A stretch of 49,177 nt of DNA from NCBI GenBank assembly GCA_002418725.1, contig DIER01000023.1, positions 9,260-58,436 of the forward strand. Reading direction: 5' to 3'. The DNA is from Acholeplasmataceae bacterium UBA5769. Its GTDB lineage: Bacteria > Bacillota_I > Bacilli_A > Acholeplasmatales > Acholeplasmataceae. Under the pieces are notes generated by a model. The model worked only from the letters and a program-made list of their open reading frames with translations, was not told the origin of the DNA and searched no databases. Both the position numbers and the translations under genes were made by a program. Shown here one piece after another: positions 1 through 7,681 of this stretch (the stretch's first letter is position 1; the number at the start of each line of letters is the position of its first letter).

Positions 1-68
1 CTGACCAAAAAACCATCTATCACTTCATATGTAATTAAACCTAATGGTGAATGGTATTGACCTTTCAT
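1..68 (-). CDS. Methylated-DNA--protein-cysteine methyltransferase-like, N-terminal fragment cut by window edge
   Basis: Only the first 22 or so codons lie inside the window. They begin MKGQYHSPLGLITYEVIDGF, which resembles the start of Ogt/AdaB-type alkyltransferases (a short strand, then SP(I/L)G and a strand ending in a D-G turn). These proteins remove O6-methyl groups from guanine by transferring them to a cysteine. The catalytic PCHR motif would lie beyond the left edge, so the call rests on the N-terminus alone. The ATG overlaps the stop of the GGDEF gene as ATGA and has a GGAGG ribosome site 7 nt upstream, so the two genes are probably translationally coupled. Confidence 0.45.
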   Translation of the reverse strand, partial: MKGQYHSPLGLITYEVIDGFLV

Positions 69-1207
69 TGTTTATCCTCCGAAACACTAACTTCATGGTG
101 TTTTGATTGATACATACGGTGATCAATAAATCTTAAAAATTGATCAATACTTTTGAATTCTTCCGAGTATAAACCGTAGCCAAAACTACAGGAAAGCTGA
201 TAATCTTTTTGTGAAGTTTCATTGTAGATTGAAAGGGAAAACTTAATATCTTCAATCAAAGCCTTTAAGCGTTCTTGAGATGCATCTTCAGTGATGATAA
301 TAAACTCATCTCCCCCTAAACGTGAAATGATTTCACTACCTTTTACTAAACCCTTAATGCGTGAAACAATCTCAACGATAGCCAGATCACCTTCAGCATG
401 ACCGTAGCGATCATTAATCTCTTTTAAATGGTCAATATCAAAGAATATACCACCAAATGGATCAACCGCTTTCTGTTTTAAACGTTTGTCCATAAAATAG
501 TCAAAGGATCGTCTTGTCCACACGCCTGTCATCACATCTAAGTGAACCAGACGTTCTTGGAGGTAAATGTAGACAATCACTAAAGCGAATCCAGCGGAGC
601 TCCAAGCGAGTAACACGCCATAAAAGATGGCTTGAAAAAGTGCACCAATGATAGGAATAAGATTAAAAACAATCAACAATAAGAGTTCATTGATTAAAAG
701 TTTATGTTTATAGAAAATGATATGTATGATTGAGATTAAAAAGAAGATATATGTAAAACCCATCGATAAATGAAAGAGTGGTCCACGTTCATAGATACCT
801 AAACTTGATATGTTAAAATATAACCCTGTGAATGGAGAAAGAATACTTAAAATACCATTGATGATCACAGGAACAAAAATGAAGATATGATGTATCTTGG
901 TTGTTTTTTTGCGTGTTGTTACAAAGTTTCTCACAAGTAAATACCATACTGCAGCAAGCAGCGGTGCAATACCAAACAAAACCACATGGAAAACATTAGA
1001 GACGATACGCCACAGGAGTTCTTCTTTTCCATTGACAATACACGTGACTGCTTCTATCCCTAGCTGCATAAACACCACAACAAGCGTGATTAAATAAGCA
1101 CGATTCAGTGTATCTTTTTGATCAAGTCTTTTGATTGCGATTAAAAAAACCATAAAAAGCATCATCATTGCGACTATATTGATGTCAATTCTTAAAAAAA
1201 CAAGCAT
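65..1207 (-). CDS. Membrane diguanylate cyclase (7TM sensor-like region + GGDEF)
   Basis: About 380 residues. The first ~215 hold roughly six or seven hydrophobic membrane segments with short loops. A GGDEF domain follows and begins at the DVMTGVWTRRSF linker (around residue 224). The catalytic core looks intact: FFDIDHLKEINDRYGH near 256-270 and RLGGDEF at 296-302. No RxxD inhibitory site is visible five residues before GGDEF. It should make cyclic di-GMP at the membrane in response to an unknown signal. A start is supported by a GGGGG-containing ribosome site and by a good promoter just upstream. It is the only apparently active cyclase in the window; the second GGDEF protein (13181-15203) is degenerate. 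Confidence 0.9.
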   Translation of the reverse strand: MLVFLRIDINIVAMMMLFMVFLIAIKRLDQKDTLNRAYLITLVVVFMQLGIEAVTCIVNGKEELLWRIVSNVFHVVLFGIAPLLAAVWYLLVRNFVTTRKKTTKIHHIFIFVPVIINGILSILSPFTGLYFNISSLGIYERGPLFHLSMGFTYIFFLISIIHIIFYKHKLLINELLLLIVFNLIPIIGALFQAIFYGVLLAWSSAGFALVIVYIYLQERLVHLDVMTGVWTRRSFDYFMDKRLKQKAVDPFGGIFFDIDHLKEINDRYGHAEGDLAIVEIVSRIKGLVKGSEIISRLGGDEFIIITEDASQERLKALIEDIKFSLSIYNETSQKDYQLSCSFGYGLYSEEFKSIDQFLRFIDHRMYQSKHHEVSVSEDKQ

Positions 1208-1233
1208 AACATAACCCCCTGAGTGATAGTTTG

Positions 1234-1262
1234 ATTATACTCTTTATTATGTGATTATACAA
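1234..1262 (-). promoter_or_regulatory. Promoter of the GGDEF gene
   Basis: On the minus strand, TTGTAT (1257-1262) and TATAAT (1234-1239) are separated by exactly 17 bp, a good sigma-A-type promoter. The transcript would start roughly 20 nt before the GGDEF ATG. The spacer contains AATCACATAAT, which resembles the TATCACATA element in the mutS and proline-dehydrogenase promoter regions; this may be chance. Confidence 0.65.
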
Positions 1263-1276
1263 TCTTTATCTATGAT

Positions 1277-1299
1277 AACAAAAAAGGGGATAGCCCCTT
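1277..1299 (-). terminator. Intrinsic terminator after pckG
   Basis: Read on the minus strand, AAGGGG-CTAT-CCCCTT forms a 6-bp GC-rich stem with a 4-nt loop, followed by a T-rich tract. It begins inside the pckG stop codon and separates pckG from the GGDEF gene and its own promoter. Confidence 0.8.
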
Positions 1300-3106
1300 A
1301 ATTGTCTTGCTGATCGTATAAAAGTCGTTGTTCAAGTTTATCTAACTCTTCAACCAATTTATTTGGTAATTTAGGCCCAATCGTTTGATAATAACTTCTC
1401 AGAGACTTAACTTCATCGAGCCACTGATCATGATCAACCTTAAGCAGTTCTTCCAATGCTTCGTGCTTCATAGGTAAGCCGCGCACATCGATTGATTCTT
1501 CCGTTGGTAGGTTACCAATCGGGGTCATGTGTGCAGGAGCAACCCCATCACAACGTTCAAAAATCCATTTTAAAACGCGAGAATTATGTCCAAATCCTGG
1601 CCAGAGGAAATCGCCTTTATCATCTTTTCTAAACCAATTCACATAATAGATTTTTGGAAGCAATGCTTCGTTGGATCTTTTCCCCATGTCAAGCCAGTGC
1701 TTTAAATAGTCACCCACGTGATAACCGATAAAAGGCAACATCGCGAATGGGTCTCTTCTCACTTGTCCAATATTATTTGAAATGGTTGCTGCGGTGATTT
1801 CAGAACCCATCATTGAACCCATGAAAACACCATGGCTCCATGAGAGTGATTCATGAACTAAAGGAATGGTTGAAGGTCTTCTTCCACCCACTAAAATGGC
1901 AGAAACTAAAACACCTTCTGGATTATCCCATTCTTCAGCAAGTACAGGACACTGTTTGGTCGAAACGGTAAATCGACAGTTGGGATGCGCAGCAGGTGTC
2001 CCCTTCGCAGGTGTCCAGTCTTCTTGTTTCCAATCAGTTAAATGCTCAGGTGTTGGTCCATCTATGCCTTCCCACCACACGTCGTTATCATCGGTTAATG
2101 CAACGTTTGTAAAAATCGTATTCTTTCGAATCGACATCATCGCATTTGGGTTTGAATCATAACTTGTTCCTTTGGCAACACCAAAGAAACCAGATTCAGG
2201 ATTAATCGCATAAAGTCTACCATCATCTTTCATCCATAACCAAGCGATATCGTCGCCAACTGTTTCAACCTTCCATCCGGGAAGTGTTGGTACAAGCATC
2301 GATAAATTTGTTTTCCCACAGGCACTTGGAAAAGCACCTAAAATGAATTTTGATTTTCCTTCTGGGTTTGTGATTTTTAAAATCAACATATGTTCTGCCA
2401 TCCACATCTCGTCTCTTGCTAAGACGGATGCAATGCGAAGTGCTAAACATTTTTTTCCTAAGAGTGCGTTGCCGCCATAACCTGATCCATAAGACCAGAT
2501 TAATCTTTCTTCAGGAAAATGAGCGATATATTTCTCAGCTAAAGGTGCCGATGGCCACATCACATCTTCTTTCCCATCGATAAGTGGATAGCCTACGGAG
2601 TGCACACAGGGAACAAATGACTTTGTACGTTCAAGTTCTTTGAGCACGTCACGTCCCATACGGGTCATGATTCTCATGTTTGCTGCAACGTAGGCACTGT
2701 CCGTAATTTCGATACCGACTTTGGAAAGTGGTGAACCAAAAGGTCCCATCATGAAGGGAATCACATACATCTTTCTTCCCTTCATAGCGCCTTTATAAAG
2801 GCTTTTCATTTTTGTTTTCAGTTCTTTAGGATCAATCCAATTGTTGGTTGGACCTGCATCCTCTTGATGGATAGATGCAATAAATGTTCGATCTTCCACC
2901 CGTGCAACATCCGAGGGATCACTAAAAAAAGCATAAGATCCAGGACGTTTGATCGGGTTAAGTTCAATCGCCTTTTTTTGACTTACCATCTCTTCCATCA
3001 TTTTTTGGTACTCTTCTTCCGTACCATCACACCAATAAATCTCATCAGGTTCGAGTAAAGCTGCCATCTCATCGACCCAATCGTAAAGCTTGTCATAACT
3101 AATCAT
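1298..3106 (-). CDS. pckG: Phosphoenolpyruvate carboxykinase (GTP)
   Basis: A 602-residue protein, the normal length for the GTP-dependent family. The diagnostic P-loop GAFPSACGKTNLSML carries the reactive cysteine of this family, and the EDVMWPSAP and GGRRPSTIPLVHES motifs also fit. It interconverts oxaloacetate and PEP in the cytosol. In a cell that ferments amino acids, gluconeogenic PEP formation, or the reverse with GTP yield, is plausible. It lies 21 bp downstream of the ICMT-like gene with a GGGAG ribosome site and no visible promoter between, so it may be cotranscribed. A terminator overlaps its stop. The ATP-type PckA is excluded by the P-loop sequence. Confidence 0.96.
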   Translation of the reverse strand: MISYDKLYDWVDEMAALLEPDEIYWCDGTEEEYQKMMEEMVSQKKAIELNPIKRPGSYAFFSDPSDVARVEDRTFIASIHQEDAGPTNNWIDPKELKTKMKSLYKGAMKGRKMYVIPFMMGPFGSPLSKVGIEITDSAYVAANMRIMTRMGRDVLKELERTKSFVPCVHSVGYPLIDGKEDVMWPSAPLAEKYIAHFPEERLIWSYGSGYGGNALLGKKCLALRIASVLARDEMWMAEHMLILKITNPEGKSKFILGAFPSACGKTNLSMLVPTLPGWKVETVGDDIAWLWMKDDGRLYAINPESGFFGVAKGTSYDSNPNAMMSIRKNTIFTNVALTDDNDVWWEGIDGPTPEHLTDWKQEDWTPAKGTPAAHPNCRFTVSTKQCPVLAEEWDNPEGVLVSAILVGGRRPSTIPLVHESLSWSHGVFMGSMMGSEITAATISNNIGQVRRDPFAMLPFIGYHVGDYLKHWLDMGKRSNEALLPKIYYVNWFRKDDKGDFLWPGFGHNSRVLKWIFERCDGVAPAHMTPIGNLPTEESIDVRGLPMKHEALEELLKVDHDQWLDEVKSLRSYYQTIGPKLPNKLVEELDKLEQRLLYDQQDN

Positions 3107-3127
3107 GATATTCTCCCTTTTGTTTTT

Positions 3128-3829
3128 TTATGACTTAAACGATCTAAACAAACGCTTCGTTACTTTATCTTTATATGCTTGATAACCTTCCATATGTCTT
3201 GATAAATAGTTATCTTCCAAATGTGTTCTGATCAAAAACAAGATGATGATTCCTATGGTTGGAATCATCGCGTAGAGTGAGCCTAAGATGATAGGAACTA
3301 CCGATAAATAGGTCATCATCCCCAAATAGCCCGGGTGGCGAATAATACTGTAAGGTCCCGTATCAATAACCTGATGGTGTTCATCTTTACTGACCATTTG
3401 ATTAAAATGTGCATTTTCTCGCATGGCAGAAAAAACAATCCCCATCCCAATCAGAAAGATGAATCCGGCAATCCACAGCATAAACCATGGCATGGCAATC
3501 GTCCAACCCAACTTATGATCAAATCCGGCAACGACATAAACACCATAACCTAAAAGTATCATGACAAAGCGGATGATTTTTTCATATAAAGGACTATTTT
3601 TGATACGTTTACCTCTCGTAGATGCAAGTTCTTTGGGTAAGCCTAAGAAAAAAACAACGTAACTGAACACATATAGTCCACCTAAAACCCATGCACCCAC
3701 ATATGCTAAATCATTAGCAACATATAGGATGACAGTCATACCAAAAAGAAGTTGAATGACTAATCCAACCATTCTTTTCCATGATCTTACTTGTTTTGTT
3801 GTTTGAACATTCGGTTGTTCTTGAATCAC
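3128..3829 (-). CDS. Isoprenylcysteine carboxyl methyltransferase (ICMT)-family membrane protein
   Basis: A 233-residue protein with about five or six membrane segments. The signature YSIIRHPGYLGMM near residue 158, followed by a hydrophobic stretch and a C-terminal R-T-H-L-E-D patch, matches the ICMT/PEMT-like methyltransferase fold, where these residues bind S-adenosylmethionine. The bacterial substrate is unknown; phospholipid or small-molecule methylation is possible. The start is GTG at 3829 with AGAGGTG upstream; an in-frame ATG would truncate the protein substantially. It is the first gene of a possible two-gene unit with pckG, though no functional link is obvious. Confidence 0.82.
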   Translation of the reverse strand: MIQEQPNVQTTKQVRSWKRMVGLVIQLLFGMTVILYVANDLAYVGAWVLGGLYVFSYVVFFLGLPKELASTRGKRIKNSPLYEKIIRFVMILLGYGVYVVAGFDHKLGWTIAMPWFMLWIAGFIFLIGMGIVFSAMRENAHFNQMVSKDEHHQVIDTGPYSIIRHPGYLGMMTYLSVVPIILGSLYAMIPTIGIIILFLIRTHLEDNYLSRHMEGYQAYKDKVTKRLFRSFKS

Positions 3830-3867
3830 GATACACCTCTACATTTATTATAACCCTTGTGGTTGAT

Positions 3868-3900
3868 AAAAAGAAGAGAAGAAAGTCTTACATCTTCTCT
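3868..3900 (-). terminator. Intrinsic terminator after the Nudix pair
   Basis: On the minus strand, AGAGAAGA and TCTTCTCT form a perfect 8-bp stem around a 10-nt loop, followed by TCTTTTT. It overlaps the last codons of the Nudix gene ending at 3888. Confidence 0.7.
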
Positions 3901-4460
3901 TTCAATATTTTCATCCATTCAAACGCTTTTTGATACACAGGTTTCATCCGTTCCTCAGTCACATATGACATCACTTCATTCAATGAAAACCATCTGACAT
4001 CTTGATGCTCTAATGGATTATGGATGGGCATCTCATTGTCATCAGCCACAAGTAAATAGGTCGCATTTAAATGCAAGTGATCGGGGACATACACGTTCTT
4101 TTTAATATGGTTATGCACATAGATCACATCGATGGTAAAGATGTCGTTCATATAGGGTTTAAGCGTTTGTAAACCCGTTTCTTCTTTCGCTTCCCTGAGG
4201 GAAACCTTAAGCAAATCATCATCACCATCGGCATGTCCGCCTACCCAAGCCCATGATTGATAAATGTGATGATAAGCAAACACGATTTTATCAAACGCTT
4301 GATTAACGACAAAGGCTGAAGCTGTGATGTGTGCGGCGAGGTTTGATCGTTTAAGTGCATCAGGGTTTCGATCAATGAAATCTAGAATCAGTCTTTGGTC
4401 TAATTTTTCTTGTTCATTTTTAGGTTGATAACTTGAGAAAAGTTCTTTAACGTTTTTCAT
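3888..4460 (-). CDS. Nudix hydrolase
   Basis: About 190 residues. The Nudix box is present as GHADGDDDLLKVSLREAKEE followed by TGL, near residues 75-100, with the REAKEETG core that binds the metal. The GGHADGD start of the box is typical of a group of uncharacterised Nudix enzymes close to the IPP-isomerase/YfcD-like set. The substrate cannot be told from sequence. Three in-frame ATGs are close together (4472, 4466, 4460). I choose 4460 because GAGG lies 7 nt before it. That start lies inside the last codons of the upstream Nudix gene (14-nt overlap), implying translational coupling. Confidence 0.85.
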   Translation of the reverse strand: MKNVKELFSSYQPKNEQEKLDQRLILDFIDRNPDALKRSNLAAHITASAFVVNQAFDKIVFAYHHIYQSWAWVGGHADGDDDLLKVSLREAKEETGLQTLKPYMNDIFTIDVIYVHNHIKKNVYVPDHLHLNATYLLVADDNEMPIHNPLEHQDVRWFSLNEVMSYVTEERMKPVYQKAFEWMKILKEKM

Positions 4461-4947
4461 GATCATCCTCACTGATCAAATCCTGTAAAAGACCTTCTGT
4501 CAAACTGCCTCTAAGTAGGTTTTTCTGTGGTGGGTGTGCTGTAGAGAAGAAAGAGACTTTCTCAGTTTCACTGTTTTCCAAAAATGATCCACCTATAATT
4601 TTCGCTTTATAGACTACCCAAACAAGACGAAGATCATCTTTGGTGTATATTTTGTAGAGTTTCAAATCATCAATAAGATAACCAGATTCTTCAAAGCATT
4701 CACGTTTAGCTGCTTCTTCGAGTGTCTCACCGAGATTTCTAAAACCACCTGGGAAAGTGATTATTCCTTGCGACTTACCTTTTAAATGAACCATCATGAA
4801 TTCATGATGTTCATTATAACAAACACTAACTGCTGATAAATTGACCCAATTATCCCAATCAATATATCCACAAACACATTTCTTAACCTTATGATTTTCG
4901 ATTTCAGCAGGTTCTAAAACACGACCACAAACAGGACAATAATCCAT
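4447..4947 (-). CDS. Nudix hydrolase with N-terminal zinc ribbon
   Basis: A 166-residue protein. It opens with a zinc ribbon (CPVCG at 4-8, then CVCG near 24-27), as in NudC-like and other zinc-ribbon Nudix proteins. The Nudix box GGFRNLGETLEEAAKRECFE with ESGY follows near residues 67-90. It probably hydrolyses a nucleoside diphosphate derivative. It lacks the SQPWPFPxS motif that marks true NADH pyrophosphatase, so NudC is not assigned. A strong AGGAGG precedes the ATG. It overlaps the next Nudix gene, making a two-gene unit of different Nudix subfamilies. Confidence 0.85.
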   Translation of the reverse strand: MDYCPVCGRVLEPAEIENHKVKKCVCGYIDWDNWVNLSAVSVCYNEHHEFMMVHLKGKSQGIITFPGGFRNLGETLEEAAKRECFEESGYLIDDLKLYKIYTKDDLRLVWVVYKAKIIGGSFLENSETEKVSFFSTAHPPQKNLLRGSLTEGLLQDLISEDDHEKR

Positions 4948-4995
4948 ACTGCCATCCTCCTAAATATTCAATCTCATCAAGAAAAAGAGTCATCA

Positions 4996-5100
4996 TTATC
5001 CTTTCAACGTAAGATAGGCGATCGATTCTACATGCTTTGATACGACCAAATTGCTTGCAAAACCAACCTTGTGTGTATTATAGAAACATCGAAATCGGCT
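4996..5100 (-). pseudogene. Possible C-terminal remnant of an RlmD/RumA-type methyltransferase
   Basis: The 235-bp gap 4948-5182 has no convincing intact gene. On the minus strand a 34-codon stretch bounded by stops ends in VVSKHVESIAYLTLKG. The HVESI(x)xL pattern matches the conserved C-terminal end of TrmA/RlmD methyltransferases; the intact copy at 7682-8971 ends TVHVESISLLLLK. No DMF motif precedes it here, as it would in an intact gene. This may be the decayed tail of a second copy, or coincidence in a short stretch. Confidence 0.25.
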
Positions 5101-5182
5101 CTACTATGTTTCCCCATACATATTTGACATTGTTTAAGAATACCAAAGAAACATATATCAGCTATAAAATGAGCAAACATTT

Positions 5183-5944
5183 TTACTCATTTTCATTCAT
5201 TTGCCAAGTACCATCTTGATTGAGATTCATCATGTTGAGATAATATTCATTCGGTTTAGAAATATAGTAGTTATGTTCTTTGCAAATATCGTACTCAGAA
5301 ATCGCTGCTAAATTATATAGACCTAAAATGTAATCCAATTGCTTTGAATCTTCTATTTTAGTTTGGTATATTTTTTGAACCAAATTAGGCTCTTTAAGCA
5401 AATCATATACCGAATAATATTGGTCTAATTTACCAATGACACTATATAAAAAGTCACACATTACATATGTCCCATCGACATAAGCTTCAACTACCTGATG
5501 TCCGTGGTATGCTTTATGTGAGTTAACTAAAATGACGATTCTACTTGGTATACCTAAACATTGTAAAAGTGATGCTCCCACTCTTGAAATATCAGTACAC
5601 CAATCACTACCTCTGTTAATGATTTCCATTTCAGTACCACCAAAAATCATTTTCTCAAATGGCGTGTCAAACTTGTTAACGACTTCATTTACAAAATCAA
5701 AGGTGTTATTGATGGATTCTAGAAGACTTTTGCCTTTATGTTTCTGAGCAAGTTCATATAGTTCGTGTAAACATATATCACTAGAAATTGAATGTGGTTT
5801 ATTGTAAAGAGTTGATTTTGAATTTTCATCTATCAAAATCATATTTTTTAGTAACGTGTGATCGATTGAATTCTTATCATGCAAATCATTTCTAAACATA
5901 TACTCATATGCTTTACCAAATACACTATAACCTATTTTCATCAT
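5183..5944 (-). CDS. Transglutaminase-like superfamily protein
   Basis: A 253-residue protein without signal peptide. The centre shows the transglutaminase-like triad in order: Cys116 in SDWCTDISR, His149 in YHGHQVVEAYVDG, and Asp164 in VMCDFLYS. Bacterial members are usually cysteine proteases or peptidase-like enzymes rather than protein cross-linkers. The flanking ~100-residue N-terminal and ~80-residue C-terminal parts are unfamiliar. AGGAG precedes tandem ATGs at 5944 and 5941. A weak hairpin (AAATGAG/CTCATTT) overlaps the stop and may terminate transcription. The role is unknown; its neighbours (DUF4143 ATPase, gene remnant) suggest accessory DNA. Confidence 0.7.
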   Translation of the reverse strand: MMKIGYSVFGKAYEYMFRNDLHDKNSIDHTLLKNMILIDENSKSTLYNKPHSISSDICLHELYELAQKHKGKSLLESINNTFDFVNEVVNKFDTPFEKMIFGGTEMEIINRGSDWCTDISRVGASLLQCLGIPSRIVILVNSHKAYHGHQVVEAYVDGTYVMCDFLYSVIGKLDQYYSVYDLLKEPNLVQKIYQTKIEDSKQLDYILGLYNLAAISEYDICKEHNYYISKPNEYYLNMMNLNQDGTWQMNENE

Positions 5945-6033
5945 TGAATTACTCCTAATTAATCTTGTTTATTGATTGATTTGATTCTCGTGAATTATTG
6001 ATAGAAAGCCAAAGATACTAGTCATTTTGAAGA

Positions 6034-7293
6034 TTATGGTTTAAGGCAACCTATTGGTATGACATATACGTCGTCTTGTCTTTGATACCCTAATTGGGTA
6101 TTTGTTAGAATCATCAAAAATGAGGGTTTAACAGTCATATGTAAATTCGCAAGCTTTTTTAGGTTTTCTGCAGCTTTATCAACCTCATTTTCACCCATTT
6201 TCACTTCAATTGCAGCCCATTTACCATCATTTAATTCTATAATCAGATCAATTTCTAAACCCGAGGAGTCAAGATAATGAAATACCTCACCATTAAGTGA
6301 TTGAGCATAAATTTTTATATCTCTTGTGCATATAGATTCAAAGAAAAATCCGAATGTGTTGAAATCATTTTTTAATTTTTCAACGGATAATCCTAATGCT
6401 GCAACAGCAATCGATGGATCAACAAACTGTTTTTTATCTGATGTTCTAATTGTAGATGAACTTCTAATTTGTGGAGACCACGCTTTAACATTTTCAATGA
6501 CAAATAATCTTTGTAATGCATTAACGTAAGAGTCAAATGTTTTGTAATCTAGCAACAGACCTTCGTTATTTTGATCCTGATAAATTGTTTTGCTTGTGGC
6601 TAAAGTCGATATATTTCTAGCATAACTTCTTATCAATTTTCTCATTTTTTCTTTGTCTTTTTTTATACCGTCTACTTCATCAACATCATTTTTTATAATG
6701 CTTTCTAGCAAATCTCTAGCGACAAGCAATTGGTCTCTAACCGCCAAATCAACACTTTCCGGCCAGCCTCCTCGGCATATAAATTGAGCAATATCATTGA
6801 TTGATATATTAGATTTTACTGGTTTTAGCTTCTCACCCCTGAATAAAGCACTTAGTGAAACACTGCCTGTTGAGTCTCCACTTTCAAAAAGACTCATGGG
6901 TCTCATATATATCGAATTTATTCTTCCAGTTCCAGTGTGTGAAACAGGCAAATTTTGCTTTTTGGTTGAACCTGTTAATATATATGCGCCTTTATACTTA
7001 TTTTCATCAATGTCTAATCTGATAAAATCCCATAGTTCTGGAACTTCTTGCCATTCGTCAAAAAGAATTGGCTTTTCACCTGCTAATAAATCATCTCTTG
7101 AAATAGTTGCTAATGTTTGATACTGTTTTTTTACAATTGGGTTTTGCAATTTAATGATTGTTTTTGAAAATAGCTCTGCTGTCGTAGATTTACCAGCCCA
7201 TTTAGGACCCTCAATAACAACACCACCACTATATCTCATTTTATTTTCGATGTCGTGTTCGATTAGTCTTCTACGATAATTTATGGGAGTCAT
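6034..7293 (-). CDS. AAA-family ATPase with DUF4143 domain
   Basis: About 419 residues. The N-terminal AAA_14 ATPase has Walker A GPKWAGKST near residue 32, Walker B-like ILFDEW near 77 and the sensor-like YILTGST. The DUF4143 region includes ICRGGWPESV. The C-terminal portion contains IEVKMG, a nuclease-like E-x-K pattern seen in this family. Such proteins are common, scattered, and often near toxin-antitoxin or mobile DNA; their function is unproven. I place the start at ATG 7293, 8 nt after GAGGTG, rather than a TTG two codons earlier. It has its own promoter and stands alone. Confidence 0.85.
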   Translation of the reverse strand: MTPINYRRRLIEHDIENKMRYSGGVVIEGPKWAGKSTTAELFSKTIIKLQNPIVKKQYQTLATISRDDLLAGEKPILFDEWQEVPELWDFIRLDIDENKYKGAYILTGSTKKQNLPVSHTGTGRINSIYMRPMSLFESGDSTGSVSLSALFRGEKLKPVKSNISINDIAQFICRGGWPESVDLAVRDQLLVARDLLESIIKNDVDEVDGIKKDKEKMRKLIRSYARNISTLATSKTIYQDQNNEGLLLDYKTFDSYVNALQRLFVIENVKAWSPQIRSSSTIRTSDKKQFVDPSIAVAALGLSVEKLKNDFNTFGFFFESICTRDIKIYAQSLNGEVFHYLDSSGLEIDLIIELNDGKWAAIEVKMGENEVDKAAENLKKLANLHMTVKPSFLMILTNTQLGYQRQDDVYVIPIGCLKP

Positions 7294-7314
7294 ATGCAAA
7301 TCACCTCTAAGTCT

Positions 7315-7342
7315 ATTATATCATGAATCCAATTTATATCAA
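7315..7342 (-). promoter_or_regulatory. Promoter of the DUF4143 ATPase gene
   Basis: On the minus strand TTGATA (7337-7342) and TATAAT (7315-7320) are spaced by 16 bp. The likely transcription start is only a few bases before the GAGGTG ribosome site, giving a short leader. Confidence 0.65.
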
Positions 7343-7473
7343 TGTTTCATTCCAATTATTATCACTTTTATTTTCCAATAAATATGAGCAATACTAAATC
7401 ATCAAAAACAGAAATTGCGAATCTCAAAATTATGAACTATCGAGTCGTTATTATCTGATTTTTTTTAGGGTTC

Positions 7474-7540
7474 AATATGTTCCCACTTTCAAGCAAACGC
7501 ACATTTTCGTTGCGCGATTTGCCTTAAAATATGTTCCCAC
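7474..7540. repeat. 13-bp direct repeats in the 382-bp intergenic region 7294-7681
   Basis: AATATGTTCCCAC occurs twice exactly (7474-7486 and 7528-7540), 54 bp apart; a weaker TGTTCAC follows at 7554. Between them is an imperfect inverted repeat (GCAAACGCA at 7493-7501 against TGCGCGATTTGC at 7511-7522). Repeated end motifs of this kind occur at termini of IS21-like elements, but no transposase fragment is visible. The rest of this gap holds the DUF4143 promoter, the rlmD terminator and a tandem repeat. Confidence 0.5.
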
Positions 7541-7562
7541 AATGGACAAAATTTGTTCACAT

Positions 7563-7607
7563 AGAGAAAAAAAGCCATCGGATACCTTTTGAAAGGATCA
7601 GATGGCT
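7563..7607 (-). terminator. Intrinsic terminator downstream of rlmD
   Basis: The arms AGCCATC (7573-7579) and GATGGCT (7601-7607) pair perfectly. An internal loop and an inner CCTT/AAGG stem follow. On the minus strand a run of seven T residues comes next, so it would stop transcription from rlmD. Confidence 0.7.
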
Positions 7608-7648
7608 ATTTCTTATGTTATTTTGAAATCTGATTACATTTTTAAGAG

Positions 7649-7681
7649 GTCGTCAAGTGGTTGTCAAGTGGTCGCCAAGTG
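7649..7681. repeat. Three tandem 11-bp repeats just after the rlmD stop
   Basis: Three head-to-tail units GTCGTCAAGTG, GTTGTCAAGTG and GTCGCCAAGTG (consensus GTYGYCAAGTG) fill 33 bp and abut the rlmD stop codon at 7682. The period is close to one helical turn. They lie between the stop and the terminator, in the 3' untranslated part of the rlmD transcript. Confidence 0.8.

Noticed and set aside
5037..5219. A 60-codon plus-strand frame in the gap before the transglutaminase-like gene
   Set aside because: No ribosome site, no recognisable composition, and it runs antiparallel into the end of a convincing gene.
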